Shown: positions 1-9,183, counted from the first letter of the stretch. The stretch: DNA of 44,806 bases from Candidatus Blautia stercoravium (GCA_019114495.1 DXFK01000114.1:1-44806), one strand, 5' to 3'. Program-made: numbers and translations. The notes: a model not told the origin generated them from the sequence alone.

Positions 1-2
1 TA

Positions 3-671
3 TTGGTTCCGCAGAAAGAAATACTTCTTCCGGATTATATTGTGTTAAAAGAAGAAAATTTAGAAGAATTTTATCGAAATCCCGGACATTTTCTGAAAAA
101 GACCCCTGGAAAAATGCAGTTTACTTTGAAAAATCAAGAGAAGACGCTGGTTTTTATTCCTCATTATCTGCGCTATCAGGAGCGTTACGGCATTTACTGG
201 CTGGTTTATCCAGAAGGCTCTAAAGAACTGGAGGCCATTAAAGGGCAGGAAGAAAGAAGATACAGACTGAAAAGGGAGCAGTTGGATGTGCTCCCGGTGG
301 GAAATGACCAATATGAACTTGCACATCACATTCAGGGAGAATTTACAGATTCGGATATCGTAGACGGACATTCAACCAGATATTGTAGGGAAAATGGCTG
401 GTTTTCCTATGAAATGCAGGGTGAGAAAGATGGGGCTGTTTTATGCATGACTCTTTCCAGAAGAGACAGGGGAAGCGTCTTTACACTTTTGGCTTCCGGA
501 GGTTTTCAGCAGGATATTGATGTGCCGGAGGGACAGGAAGAATTTGGTATTTTGGAGATTCCGTTGGAGAAAGGGTGTTTTTCAGAAGAGGGAAAAGTCC
601 GGTTGAAGTTTCAGTGTAAAAAAGGGGTGTGCCGGATTTTTGATGAGTTGTATTTAAAGAAAAAAGATTAA
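3..671 (+). CDS. GH127-type (DUF1680) glycoside hydrolase, C-terminal fragment cut by window edge
   Basis: The reading frame is open to the left edge, so this is the last ~222 residues of a longer gene; the apparent TTG start is only the window boundary. The text around FIPHYLRYQERYGIYW matches the C-terminal beta-sandwich of DUF1680/GH127 proteins, whose founding members are beta-L-arabinofuranosidases. The stretch after it (ELAHHIQGEFTDSDIVDG, then GWFSYEM) matches the extra C-terminal beta domain that often follows in this family. The catalytic (alpha/alpha)6 barrel is upstream of the window, so activity cannot be judged. It sits 24 bases before an LplA-type sugar-binding lipoprotein and is probably in the same operon. 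The family assignment is from recall of motifs; the substrate (arabinose-containing glycan) is an inference. The last codons (DELYLKKKD) recur at 6317 after the GH31 gene. Confidence 0.72.
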   Translation: MVPQKEILLPDYIVLKEENLEEFYRNPGHFLKKTPGKMQFTLKNQEKTLVFIPHYLRYQERYGIYWLVYPEGSKELEAIKGQEERRYRLKREQLDVLPVGNDQYELAHHIQGEFTDSDIVDGHSTRYCRENGWFSYEMQGEKDGAVLCMTLSRRDRGSVFTLLASGGFQQDIDVPEGQEEFGILEIPLEKGCFSEEGKVRLKFQCKKGVCRIFDELYLKKKD

Positions 672-695
672 AAATAAGGAAAGAGAGGAAGAGGT

Positions 696-2321
696 ATGAA
701 GAAAAGAGTAGTATCTATGTTGTTGGCGGGGGTTATGGTTATGAGTATGCTGGCAGGCTGTGGTAAAGGCGGCAGCAGTGAACCCGAAAAGACAGCGGAT
801 GGCAAAACAAAATTAAAAGCATTGTTTGTATCTCATTCGGCCACTCAGGATGTGGAAGACATGAAATGGGTGCAGGAATTGGAAGAAGAGTGCGGCGTGG
901 AGATTGAGTGGGAACAGATTCGTCAGGATTGGGAAACTGTAAAATCCACCAGATTTGCTTCCGGAGATATTCCGGATTTGCTTTTTAATGCAACTAACGC
1001 AGCAGATTATACGAAATATACGGGACTGTTTGAAGATTTAACTCCTTTAATCGAGGAAAACGCACCCAATATCCAGGAAATGTTTACAGAAGTTCCGGAT
1101 ACAAAAGTTCTGGCAACAGCAGGAAACGGAAAAATCTATAGCATTCCCAAGATGCAGACCGTATGGCCAGAAACTAACACAGTATTGTTCCTAAACAAAA
1201 CATGGCTGGATAATTTGGGGCTGGAAGTGCCTACCACGTTTTCAGAATTTGAAGAAGTTTTAAAAGCCTTTGAAAAAGAAGATGCCAATGGAAATGGAGA
1301 CCCGAGTGATGAAATTCCATTAGATTACAATGCATATGGCGGAAATAATGCTTGGTTTAACTCTGCCTATTCTCTGTTAAAATTGCTTCCGTCTTTGGGC
1401 ATCCAGCTTACAGATATCGCAACAGACGGATATTTTGTAGAAGATAAAACAGTAAAATGTTATGCTATTGATGAACGCTATAAATCTTTTATTAAGACCA
1501 TGAATCGTTGGTACTCCGAAGGTCTGATTAACAAAAATGCTATTACCAATGACTATTCTGCTTATCAATCCTTATCCAGAGGAAATGAAAATGGAGATGC
1601 TCTGGTAGGTGCATGCTTTGGATGGGAGGAGACAGATAAATTTGGTGCTTTGTCAGACCAGTATATTGCAGTAGCTCCTTTGGTTTATGATGATGGAGTG
1701 AAGGCGGGCACTTATGAAACTTACTGGAATTATGATGTGGACCAGTTGAATATGCAGGCAGACCGTGTGGCTATGAGCGCAAAATGTGCAGATAAAGAAG
1801 CTGCTATGAAATTTATTGATGGTTTCTATGACAAAACAAAATCCGTAGAAGTTCTGTTTGGGGGTATTTCCGATGGATGTGTGGAAAAAGTAGATGATAA
1901 TCATTATAAAGTGCTGCCTCCGCAGGATGAAGAGATGGACCCGGGAACCTGGAAATGGACCAGTACATTTGCTGATTTTGGACCTATGTATATCCGTAAA
2001 GATGTAGATATTGAAATGTCTCAAGATATGGAAAACGCCCTAAATGAGAGAACTGTTTATGAACAGGCCTTATCAAAAAATAACGAAAATATTTATTATC
2101 CGCAGCTCTTTATGAAATATACGGATGAAGAACAGAATACAATGGCCATGAACCAGGCGAATATCAATAATATTATTGATAACAAGTGGTCTTTATGGAT
2201 TACAGGAGAAGCTGATATTGATGCGGAATGGGATTCTTATGTACAGAGTGTTAAAGATGCGGGACTTGAAGAAGTATTGAAGATTCGCCAAAATGCATTT
2301 GATAATTATTTAGGAGAATAA
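696..2321 (+). CDS. Extracellular sugar-binding lipoprotein of an LplA/YtcQ-type ABC importer
   Basis: 541 residues with a lipoprotein signal peptide: a basic start (MKKR), a hydrophobic stretch and the lipobox LAGC with Cys22 as the lipid-modified residue, followed by a Gly/Ser-rich tether. The mature part has the solute-binding family 1 pattern of the large LplA-like group (~500-550 residues), which serves with LplB/LplC permeases and binds oligosaccharides at the outer face of the membrane. The start is chosen by the purine-rich AGAGGAAGAGG just upstream. It is the first transporter gene, followed by a stem-loop and then two permeases, which would favour a higher level of this protein than of the permeases. 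The ligand is unknown; neighbouring GH127 and GH31 genes suggest a plant-type oligosaccharide with arabinose, xylose or alpha-linked glucose. Confidence 0.88.
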   Translation: MKKRVVSMLLAGVMVMSMLAGCGKGGSSEPEKTADGKTKLKALFVSHSATQDVEDMKWVQELEEECGVEIEWEQIRQDWETVKSTRFASGDIPDLLFNATNAADYTKYTGLFEDLTPLIEENAPNIQEMFTEVPDTKVLATAGNGKIYSIPKMQTVWPETNTVLFLNKTWLDNLGLEVPTTFSEFEEVLKAFEKEDANGNGDPSDEIPLDYNAYGGNNAWFNSAYSLLKLLPSLGIQLTDIATDGYFVEDKTVKCYAIDERYKSFIKTMNRWYSEGLINKNAITNDYSAYQSLSRGNENGDALVGACFGWEETDKFGALSDQYIAVAPLVYDDGVKAGTYETYWNYDVDQLNMQADRVAMSAKCADKEAAMKFIDGFYDKTKSVEVLFGGISDGCVEKVDDNHYKVLPPQDEEMDPGTWKWTSTFADFGPMYIRKDVDIEMSQDMENALNERTVYEQALSKNNENIYYPQLFMKYTDEEQNTMAMNQANINNIIDNKWSLWITGEADIDAEWDSYVQSVKDAGLEEVLKIRQNAFDNYLGE

Positions 2322-2325
2322 GAGT

Positions 2326-2374
2326 AAAAGGGCTGCTGCATAAACTGCATATCCATGCGTGCTGCAGCTCTTTT
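2326..2374 (+). terminator. Stem-loop between binding-protein and permease genes (attenuator or RNA-stability element)
   Basis: Five bases after the binding-protein stop, AAAAGGGCTGC pairs with GCAGCTCTTTT (one G-T pair), with further GCAT/ATGC pairing inside, and the stem ends in TTTT. Because the permease genes follow on the same strand with no evident new promoter, the hairpin more likely gives partial termination or protects the upstream mRNA than full termination. Confidence 0.6.
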
Positions 2375-2412
2375 CGTATTTCTTATGGATTGAACAGAAA
2401 GGGAGAGGTAGG

Positions 2413-3321
2413 ATGAAAGCAAAAAAATATTTTTATAAAAACTGGCAGTTGTGGGTGATGCTTTTTCCGGCTATGCTGTACATTTTTATTTTCTGTTATG
2501 TTCCTATGTATGGTATTCAATTAGCTTTTCGTGATTATGATTTTACGAAAGGAATTGCCGGAGGCGCGTGGGCCGGGATGAAATATTTCAAACAATATTT
2601 TGAAAGCCCTATGTTTTTTGTAACTTTAAAAAACACCTTTGTCATTGCTTTTGCCAGTATTGTAGTTGGATTTCCGGTTCCGATTATTCTTGCCATGGTA
2701 ATTAATCAGCTTCGGAATAAAAAGTGGAAAAGGGTCGTGCAGACAACGGTTTACATTCCTTATTTTATTTCTGTGGTTGTTATGGTATCAATCCTGCGTA
2801 TTATGCTGGCTGATGGAACAGGTGTTATTGATGGATTTTTAAAAGGGATTCATCTGGTAAACGAAAATATCAATTTAATGGGGTCAGAAAAAGCCTTTAT
2901 GCCAGTATATGTACTGTCCGGTGTATGGCAGACCATGGGATGGAACAGTATTATTTTCATTGCGGCCTTGTCATCTGTGGATACGCAGTTGTATGATGCA
3001 TGCAAAATTGACGGTGCGAACCGTTGGCAGACCATGCTTCATGTAGACCTTCCGGCAATCCTTCCTACGATTATGATTGTGTTGATTCTGAATATGGGAA
3101 ATATTCTCAATGTAGGATTTGATAAAGTGTTCCTGATGCAGAACAGGCTGAATCTTGGTGCTTCCCAGGTTATCTCTACTTATGTATATACCGTGGGTAT
3201 TAAATCCACCCAGTTTAGCTTTGGTGCGGCTGTAGGTCTGTTTAATACGGTGATTAACTTTGTGTTCTTGATGGTAACCAACCACCTGTCTAAAAAGGTG
3301 ACAGGAACCGGATTGATGTAG
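2413..3321 (+). CDS. ABC sugar importer permease, LplB/YtcP-like
   Basis: 302 residues, an integral membrane protein with about six hydrophobic segments. It carries the EAA loop that docks on the ATPase (YDACKIDGANRWQTMLHVDLP near residues 190-210). FYKNWQLWVMLFPAMLYIFIF at the N terminus is typical of LplB-type permeases. The frame is open from an upstream ATG at 2359, but the ATG at 2413 is preceded by GGGAGAGG at proper spacing and gives the usual N terminus, so I chose it. It forms the transmembrane channel together with the next gene. No ATPase gene is present, so the pair probably uses a shared MsmK-like ATPase (established for this transporter class in Gram-positives, inferred here). 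Confidence 0.88.
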   Translation: MKAKKYFYKNWQLWVMLFPAMLYIFIFCYVPMYGIQLAFRDYDFTKGIAGGAWAGMKYFKQYFESPMFFVTLKNTFVIAFASIVVGFPVPIILAMVINQLRNKKWKRVVQTTVYIPYFISVVVMVSILRIMLADGTGVIDGFLKGIHLVNENINLMGSEKAFMPVYVLSGVWQTMGWNSIIFIAALSSVDTQLYDACKIDGANRWQTMLHVDLPAILPTIMIVLILNMGNILNVGFDKVFLMQNRLNLGASQVISTYVYTVGIKSTQFSFGAAVGLFNTVINFVFLMVTNHLSKKVTGTGLM

Positions 3322-3333
3322 GGAGGAATAGAA

Positions 3334-4236
3334 ATGTCAGGAAAAAGAAATGTAATCAAAGAGAAATCAATGAGTGACCGGATTTTTAATGCAGCGGTAC
3401 TGATTTTGAGTATTGTGGTTTTTATTATTATCGTATATCCTCTTTGGTTTGTCATCATTGCATCTGTCAGCAATTCAAATCTGGTAAATCAGGGTAAGGT
3501 AATCTTTTGGCCAAAGGATATTAATTTTTACGGATTTGAGCAGATTCTTCAAGATGCGCGTATTTGGAAGGGTTATTTAAACACTATCTTTTATGTAGTG
3601 GTTGGAACTACTTTGAATATGGCGGTTACCATGCCTGCAGCCTATGCTTTATCCAGGCCGGATTTTAAAGGCAGGGGAAAGATTATGTTTTACTTTGTAT
3701 TTACCATGTTTTTCAGCGGAGGCCTGGTACCTCTTTATATGACAATCAGTTCTTTAGGATTAATCAGCACAAAGACTATTCTGGTTGTCATGGTGTTGGT
3801 CAATACTTATAATCTGATTATTGCAAGAACATTTATTGAAAGCTCGATACCAAATGATTTATATGAAGCGGCAGTTATTGATGGGTGTTCTCACTTTAAA
3901 TATTTCTTTTCTGTGATAATTCCGCTTTCCAAGGCAGTGATTGCAGTCCTTATTTTGTACTATGCGGTATATCACTGGAATGATTTTTTTAATGCTTTGA
4001 TGTTTAACAGTAATAATGACAATGACCCTTTACAGATTGTTTTAAGAAGTATCCTTCTTTTGAATGAGGCCTTTGCAAACGGAACCGGAGCCGGGGCCGG
4101 AGGTTATGGACAAATGTTTGCAGAACAGGTAAAATATGCGGCAATTATTGTATCTACTTTGCCGATTTTATGTGTTTATCCATTTATCCAGAAATACTTT
4201 GAAAAGGGAGTTATGATTGGTGCTGTAAAAGGATAA
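3334..4236 (+). CDS. ABC sugar importer permease, LplC/YtcP-like
   Basis: 300 residues, second half of the permease pair, 12 bases after the first and preceded by GGGAGGA. About six membrane segments are visible. The EAA docking loop is YEAAVIDGCSHFKYFFSVI followed by IPL, and the C terminus ends in QKYFEKGVMIGAVKG, a hallmark of the LplC/YtcP group. It is co-transcribed with the binding protein upstream and the GH31 enzyme downstream. It should act in the membrane as a heterodimer with the 2413-3321 product and import an oligosaccharide trimmed by the local glycosidases. The ligand is not knowable from sequence alone. Confidence 0.88.
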   Translation: MSGKRNVIKEKSMSDRIFNAAVLILSIVVFIIIVYPLWFVIIASVSNSNLVNQGKVIFWPKDINFYGFEQILQDARIWKGYLNTIFYVVVGTTLNMAVTMPAAYALSRPDFKGRGKIMFYFVFTMFFSGGLVPLYMTISSLGLISTKTILVVMVLVNTYNLIIARTFIESSIPNDLYEAAVIDGCSHFKYFFSVIIPLSKAVIAVLILYYAVYHWNDFFNALMFNSNNDNDPLQIVLRSILLLNEAFANGTGAGAGGYGQMFAEQVKYAAIIVSTLPILCVYPFIQKYFEKGVMIGAVKG

Positions 4237-4296
4237 TAAGAAAATCAGTTTAGTGAGAAGAGAGAATTGTCGGAGAAAAACTGTAAGGAGAAGGTT

Positions 4297-6306
4297 ATGG
4301 GACGAATCAGCAGAGCAAAAAACAAGTTAATATGGACCTTTAATGGAGAAAAAATGGTAATAGAACCCTGGGGCAGGAACAGCTTAAGGGTACGCAGTAC
4401 TATGATGGGCGAGATACAGGAAACAGATTATGCCCTGCTTCCTGTATCAAAAGAAGACGAAGCCGTTGTAGAAATCAGCCAGCACCAGGGAGTGATTATC
4501 AATGGAAAAATCAAGGCGGTTTTGACGGAAGACCCTTGGTCAAAAACTGGTACGATTGCTTATTATAACCAGGAGAATCGTCTGCTTTTGGAAGAGCAGG
4601 GCTGGCATGGGGCTTTGAACCTCCATGCCAGAAAATTCAAACCGATTCTGGGCGGTGATTACAGACTGACGGTTAGTTTTGAAAGTCAGGAAGAAGAAAA
4701 GCTGTTTGGAATGGGGCAGTACCAACAGGAAATCATGGATTTGAAATATTGTTCTCTGGAACTGGCGCATAGAAATTCTCAGGCCAGTGTGCCTTTTCTG
4801 TTGTCCAGCAGGGGGTATGGCTTTTTGTGGCATAATCCGGCGGTGGGAAAGGTGACGTTTGGGAAAAACGTAACGCAGTGGGAAGCCTACAGTACGAAAC
4901 AACTGGATTATTGGATTACAGCTGGAGATACACCGGCCGAGATTGAAGAGGCCTATGCGGAAGCTACGGGAAAGGTGCCTATGATGCCGGAATATGGTCT
5001 GGGATTCTGGCAGTGCAAACTACGGTACTGGAATCAGGAACAGGTTTTAAATGTGGCTCGGGAATATAAAAAAAGAAATATTCCTTTAGATGTCATAGTA
5101 ATTGATTTTTTTCACTGGCCAAGAATGGGTGATTTCCGGTTTGATGAGAAGTTTTTCCCGGACCCGGGAGCTATGAATAAAGAGTTAGAGGCTATGGGTG
5201 TGAAATTGATGGTATCTGTATGGCCGCAGATTGACTTAAGAAGCGAAAACTTTGAAGAAATGAAGGAAAAAAATCTATTGGTAAAGCCGGAGATGGGTGT
5301 AAACATATCCATGACCTTTGGGGGCGATAGCCTTTTCTTTGATGCGACAAATCCGGAAGCCAGAAAATTTGTGTGGGAAAAATGTAAGAAAAATTATTAT
5401 GACCACGGTATTCAGATTTTCTGGCTGGATGAAGCGGAACCGGAATTTGGAGTTTATGATTTTGAGAATTATCGCTACCATATGGGACCCAATGTGCAGG
5501 TGGGGAATATTTATCCTCAAATGTATTCCAGAACTTTTTATGAAGGTATGGAGGAACAAGGGCAGAAGAATATTGTCAATTTAGTTCGCTGTGCATGGGC
5601 GGGAAGCCAGAGATATGGTGCTTTAGTATGGTCCGGAGATGTGCATTCTACTTATGAAGATTTGCGGAAACAGATTTGTGCAGGACTTCATATGGGATTA
5701 GCAGGAATTCCATGGTGGACTACAGATATTGGCGGATTTGCAGGAGGAGATCCTAAAGATGAGAGATTTCGGAAACTGTTGGTTCGCTGGTTTGAATATG
5801 GGACTTTTTGCCCGGTTATGCGGCTTCACGGAGACCGTATGCCTGCATCTATGCTGCCGGGGAGTGATGGACAGCCTAACTGTCATACCGGAGTGGAGAA
5901 TGAGGTATGGAGTTTCGGAGAAACGGTTTATGAAATTCTAAAAAAATATATTTCGTTCAGAGAATGTATGAGAGATTACACAAGAGACTCTATGAAAGAG
6001 GCTCATATAAAAGGAAGCCCTGTAATGAGAACTATGTTTTATGAATTTCCGGATGATGAGAAGGCCTGGGATGTGAAAGAACAGTATATGTATGGCAGTG
6101 ATTTATTAATTGCGCCCATGGTCTACGAAGACGCGGAGCAGAGAAAAGTGTATCTTCCGAAAGGGGCAAGATGGACGGATCTTCATACAGGGGAAATTTT
6201 CGAGGGCGGACAGGAAATTCTTACAGATGCACCGCTGGAGAAGATACCCGTATTTATTCGAGATGGAAGACATCCGGAGTTTATAGGAAAAATCTTAAAC
6301 GTGTAA
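4297..6306 (+). CDS. Glycoside hydrolase family 31 (alpha-xylosidase / alpha-glucosidase type)
   Basis: 669 residues, cytoplasmic (no signal peptide). It has the GH31 order: N-terminal beta-sandwich with GMGQYQQ, a TIM barrel with DVIVIDFFHWP, the nucleophile motif FWLDEAEPE (Asp378), the acid/base region WSGDVHSTYE (Asp448), GLAGIPWWTTDIGGF, and C-terminal beta domains. An alternative TTG start at 4267 adds ten residues, but the ATG at 4297 is preceded by AAGGAG at good spacing, so I prefer it. The WLDEAEPE version of the nucleophile motif resembles bacterial alpha-xylosidases of the non-YicI type; activity on alpha-xylosides or alpha-glucosides is inferred. It is the last gene of the importer operon and likely cleaves the imported oligosaccharide inside the cell. 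Confidence 0.9.
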   Translation: MGRISRAKNKLIWTFNGEKMVIEPWGRNSLRVRSTMMGEIQETDYALLPVSKEDEAVVEISQHQGVIINGKIKAVLTEDPWSKTGTIAYYNQENRLLLEEQGWHGALNLHARKFKPILGGDYRLTVSFESQEEEKLFGMGQYQQEIMDLKYCSLELAHRNSQASVPFLLSSRGYGFLWHNPAVGKVTFGKNVTQWEAYSTKQLDYWITAGDTPAEIEEAYAEATGKVPMMPEYGLGFWQCKLRYWNQEQVLNVAREYKKRNIPLDVIVIDFFHWPRMGDFRFDEKFFPDPGAMNKELEAMGVKLMVSVWPQIDLRSENFEEMKEKNLLVKPEMGVNISMTFGGDSLFFDATNPEARKFVWEKCKKNYYDHGIQIFWLDEAEPEFGVYDFENYRYHMGPNVQVGNIYPQMYSRTFYEGMEEQGQKNIVNLVRCAWAGSQRYGALVWSGDVHSTYEDLRKQICAGLHMGLAGIPWWTTDIGGFAGGDPKDERFRKLLVRWFEYGTFCPVMRLHGDRMPASMLPGSDGQPNCHTGVENEVWSFGETVYEILKKYISFRECMRDYTRDSMKEAHIKGSPVMRTMFYEFPDDEKAWDVKEQYMYGSDLLIAPMVYEDAEQRKVYLPKGARWTDLHTGEIFEGGQEILTDAPLEKIPVFIRDGRHPEFIGKILNV

Positions 6307-6310
6307 AATA

Positions 6311-6356
6311 AGCCTGGATGAGTTGTATTTGAAAAAGGTTCAAAAATAAGGAAAGA
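6311..6356 (+). pseudogene. Decayed duplicate of the 3' end of the GH127-type gene
   Basis: Four bases after the GH31 stop, the sequence reads, in a different frame from GH31, ...LDELYLKKVQK and stop, then AAGGAAAGAG. This matches the end of the first gene (DELYLKKKD, stop) and its following intergenic bases (AATAAGGAAAGAG) at 642-685, with one codon missing and a few substitutions. The copy is not preceded by an open GH127 reading frame, so it is only a scar of about 40 bases. Confidence 0.6.
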
Positions 6357-6638
6357 GTCACAAAATTAGGGGAATCAGTATGGACTGCAGAAGAGCAAAA
6401 TCTATGAAGTTTTCATAGAGAAGACCTTGGAAAAGTGTGAAGCAGCCCGTACTGTTCTTGCTTTTTTATGGATTCATCGCTGTTACCGTATGTAGCTTAG
6501 CATATGTGGATCTAGGGAGTGTTCTACAATTCTCCCAATGCCCCTTGTAACTTATCAACCATATCAGTTCATTATAAAAATCTTAGATTTTTGTGTTGAC
6601 AACTGAGCCACTATACTGGCCAATCACTCCCTTATCAC
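6357..6638. other. Non-coding gap after GH31 unit, with a small hairpin
   Basis: No convincing gene. TCTATGAA at 6401-6408 pairs perfectly with TTCATAGA at 6412-6419 across a 3-base loop, without a T-run. A weaker stem (AAGCA at 6440 with TGCTT at 6459) followed by TTTT could be the terminator of the plus-strand operon. Nothing else recognisable. Confidence 0.4.
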
Positions 6639-6670
6639 AAAAAAATAAGTGCAGAGGATAAAGCACTTAT
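6639..6670 (-). terminator. Rho-independent terminator of the GH2 gene
   Basis: On the minus strand ATAAGTGC pairs with GCACTTAT (8 bp; plus-strand 6645-6652 and 6663-6670) and is followed by seven T residues (plus-strand A-run 6639-6645). It lies about 125 bases past the GH2 stop codon. Confidence 0.72.
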
Positions 6671-6795
6671 AATATGCTTAATCTCTTACACTTATATGGT
6701 ATTAAAAATAACCAAATGTCCTTTTTAGTAGGAGATGATATGCTCCATATTTAGGACTGATATATCCTACTTTTCATAATCCTTCTGAAATTCGA

Positions 6796-9072
6796 TTATT
6801 CCGCGTCTGTTTCTGGTTTTGGAATTTTACTCAGCTCATCATTTAATTTCGCGGCCATTTCTGAAGAAAAAACTTTTCTAATCTTTGAAATCAATTTAGC
6901 AAGTTTGAAGTTTTTATACATCTCCAGTATTTCCATTTTTATGATCGGAGAAAAATATTTTTCTAAGATCGTACGCCCATCTTCATTTTCCAAAATATCG
7001 GCAACCCTGTCATTTACAGAATAGCTGCCATAGACAAAGTGAAAATCATCTGCGTTCTCGAACCAGTTTACAATACCGGCTTTTCCTTCCAATTCCGTCA
7101 TTTTATACGATTTGTCAGATTTTTCTACTCCATTTAGAACCAGAGTTTCTTCTGCATTTCCAGAAATTCCCTCAGCAGTAGCCATCACTACGTTCTTTCC
7201 GGGAGCCAGACATACTTGGAAACGGAATATCTTCTCGCCTTTTATTGTGCCTATTTTTGTATTGTTTATATACAATGTAACTTTCTGCTGATTGGAGTAA
7301 ATTTTGATTTCCCGTTCTACTGTGGTACGGTTGACATATGTATTCCCACAGATATGCACAAACGGTTCATCAGACCAATAGGCTTTATAGAGATAAAATG
7401 TATCCTTGCGGTGTTTGCGGTCGTATGTTATAAGTCCTTTTTGATTGATTCCCGGGGCTCCACCTTCATCACGGCGGTCACTTCCAAAATCAAACATATT
7501 CCAGATATAATAGCTCCATACAAAAGGACGTGCTTCCAAAATAGCAGCTTGTTTTTCGTGGAGCAATGCCTGATATTCTTCTGTATAGTCGTTTACTCGC
7601 GGTTTATCACTGTGATAACGGATAGAGCCATCACCACCATACTCTGATAATCCAACGATAGTCTGCGGATATTTTGCGTGAAATTCGTCAAACCAGTCAC
7701 CGAGCTGCTCCGCTTCACCGATATACCAGCCATAATAATGGTTATAGGAAACTAAATCAGATATGCTGACCAGTGAGTTGTCCCCAGATACATTTCCAAG
7801 GCAGGCTTGTGTAGTTAGACGAGCTGGATTCAGTTCTTTGCATAATTTGTGAAGCTGCTGCACCATGGCAGTAAGTTCATGATCTTCACCGTTGTCCACA
7901 GGATTTTGAATGGTTGTTTCATTCTGTAACCCCCAGAAGCAAATAGAAGGATGATTATAATTCTGAAGAATGAGTTCCTTCATCTGACTAATCAGATTTT
8001 CATTTGCTGCCGGTGTCTTTGACATCTGGGAAATAAACGGAATCTCGGCCCATACAACCATTCCGTTCTTGTCGCAAAGATCATAGAAATAAGGAGCATG
8101 TTGATAGTGTGCAAGCCTGATGGAGGTGGCTCCGATTTCCCTGATAAATTCCATATCTTCTTCGTGCTCGGCATTTCCAATGGCCCAACCTTTATCTTTA
8201 CGGTCCTGATGACGGGATACTCCGTGGAGCGGATAGGATACACCGTTCAGGAAGAAACCGTTTTCAAGGCTAACTTCAAAACTGCGGATACCAAATGATA
8301 TATCTAACTGATCCAGAATGCCCCCCTGTTTGTCCAAAAGTGTGGAACGTAATGTATAGAGGTAGGGATCAGGACGGCCGTTCCAAAGATGAGGATGTTC
8401 CAGCACAAGTGCAGAGGTAGCATCGCTCCATGGAGTTGTCAGCTGTGCCGCAGAGGAACCGTCTGTATGCAGGATTTCGTACCGTACCTGCATATTGGGA
8501 ACGGCGTGTTCTACTTCACTTCGAATCGTAATTATGGCATCTTTTTTTTCTAACTGTGTATCAATGTAGATTCCGGAGGAAGCAAAGTGGTTCATGGCAA
8601 AGTGTGTTTTTGGAACCGTCCAGAGGGTTACATCACGGTAGATACCGCCGAAAAAAGTATAATCTGCAGTTCTCGGATATACGTTCGGATTATCACTGTT
8701 ATCGGCCCGTACTGCCAGCAGAATTCTTTTCTGTCCGGCAAAACGGGTGATGTCAAAACGAAATGCGGAATATCCGCCGGAATGGGTTCCTAGATGTTTT
8801 CCACCTAGATAAACATCCGCAACACTATTTATCGCTCCGAATTCGAGATACAATTCTTCTGTTTCAGAAATCTGGGGCAGATTCAGATATTTTTGATACC
8901 AGCATCCGGCACGGTAATAGTCGTTTCCACCGTCCTGTCCATCAAACTGATTCCAGGTATGAGGGATTTCTACTTTTTCTGCGGAGTCAGCGGAAATTTG
9001 ATTTTTGCAAAAATCAAGCTGATCTTCTTTTGAAAAAAGCCAGTCGGAATTGAGTTTTATTTGTTTTCTCAT
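6796..9072 (-). CDS. Glycoside hydrolase family 2 (beta-galactosidase / beta-glucuronidase type)
   Basis: 758 residues, cytoplasmic. Domains in order: sugar-binding jelly roll with the N-terminal pattern LNSDWLF and IPHTWN; immunoglobulin-like domain; TIM barrel with IRLAHYQHAPYFYDLCDK. The acid/base Glu385 is in WGLQNE and the nucleophile Glu477 in GLSEYGG. A C-terminal beta domain follows, then about 60 residues of charged helical sequence ending KPETDAE. The start at 9072 has AGGAG eight bases upstream; a longer frame from 9120 lacks this. INQKGL contains the N-x-K pattern used by beta-glucuronidases, but many GH2 beta-galactosidases also have it, so substrate is open. Its partners are the AraC regulator just upstream (about 106 bases) and the divergent GPH symporter, which suggests import of a beta-galactoside or glucuronide followed by intracellular cleavage. 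Confidence 0.88.
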   Translation of the reverse strand: MRKQIKLNSDWLFSKEDQLDFCKNQISADSAEKVEIPHTWNQFDGQDGGNDYYRAGCWYQKYLNLPQISETEELYLEFGAINSVADVYLGGKHLGTHSGGYSAFRFDITRFAGQKRILLAVRADNSDNPNVYPRTADYTFFGGIYRDVTLWTVPKTHFAMNHFASSGIYIDTQLEKKDAIITIRSEVEHAVPNMQVRYEILHTDGSSAAQLTTPWSDATSALVLEHPHLWNGRPDPYLYTLRSTLLDKQGGILDQLDISFGIRSFEVSLENGFFLNGVSYPLHGVSRHQDRKDKGWAIGNAEHEEDMEFIREIGATSIRLAHYQHAPYFYDLCDKNGMVVWAEIPFISQMSKTPAANENLISQMKELILQNYNHPSICFWGLQNETTIQNPVDNGEDHELTAMVQQLHKLCKELNPARLTTQACLGNVSGDNSLVSISDLVSYNHYYGWYIGEAEQLGDWFDEFHAKYPQTIVGLSEYGGDGSIRYHSDKPRVNDYTEEYQALLHEKQAAILEARPFVWSYYIWNMFDFGSDRRDEGGAPGINQKGLITYDRKHRKDTFYLYKAYWSDEPFVHICGNTYVNRTTVEREIKIYSNQQKVTLYINNTKIGTIKGEKIFRFQVCLAPGKNVVMATAEGISGNAEETLVLNGVEKSDKSYKMTELEGKAGIVNWFENADDFHFVYGSYSVNDRVADILENEDGRTILEKYFSPIIKMEILEMYKNFKLAKLISKIRKVFSSEMAAKLNDELSKIPKPETDAE

Positions 9073-9097
9073 AACGTTATCTCCTAGTTTTTTGTTT

Positions 9098-9103
9098 ATT
9101 ATA
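9098..9103 (-). promoter_or_regulatory. Candidate -10 element for the GH2 gene
   Basis: On the minus strand a perfect TATAAT lies about 25 bases before the GH2 start codon. The bases 17 upstream (TTTTTC) are a poor -35, which fits a promoter that needs an activator such as the neighbouring AraC protein. Confidence 0.45.
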
Positions 9104-9173
9104 ACAAGCATAAAAATCAAGAAAAACCATGGAAACTATAAATAGTAGTACAATTCTACAAATCAATTTAGAA

Positions 9174-9183
9174 ATGTGCTAAA
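9174..9183. promoter_or_regulatory. Candidate AraC-regulator site, copy 1 (upstream of GH2)
   Basis: ATGTGCTAAA overlaps the araC-type stop codon and lies about 100 bases upstream of the GH2 start codon. The same ten bases occur at 10558-10567, about 100 bases upstream of the symporter start, within a longer similar context (AGA-W-ATGTGCTAAA-N2-T-N-A). The role as a binding site is an inference. Confidence 0.4.

Noticed and set aside
7420-7500. N-x-K pattern (INQKGL) in the GH2 enzyme as proof of beta-glucuronidase
   Set aside because: Many GH2 beta-galactosidases have a similar INxKG segment. Without the other glucuronidase residues and loops checked by alignment, the call stays at GH2.
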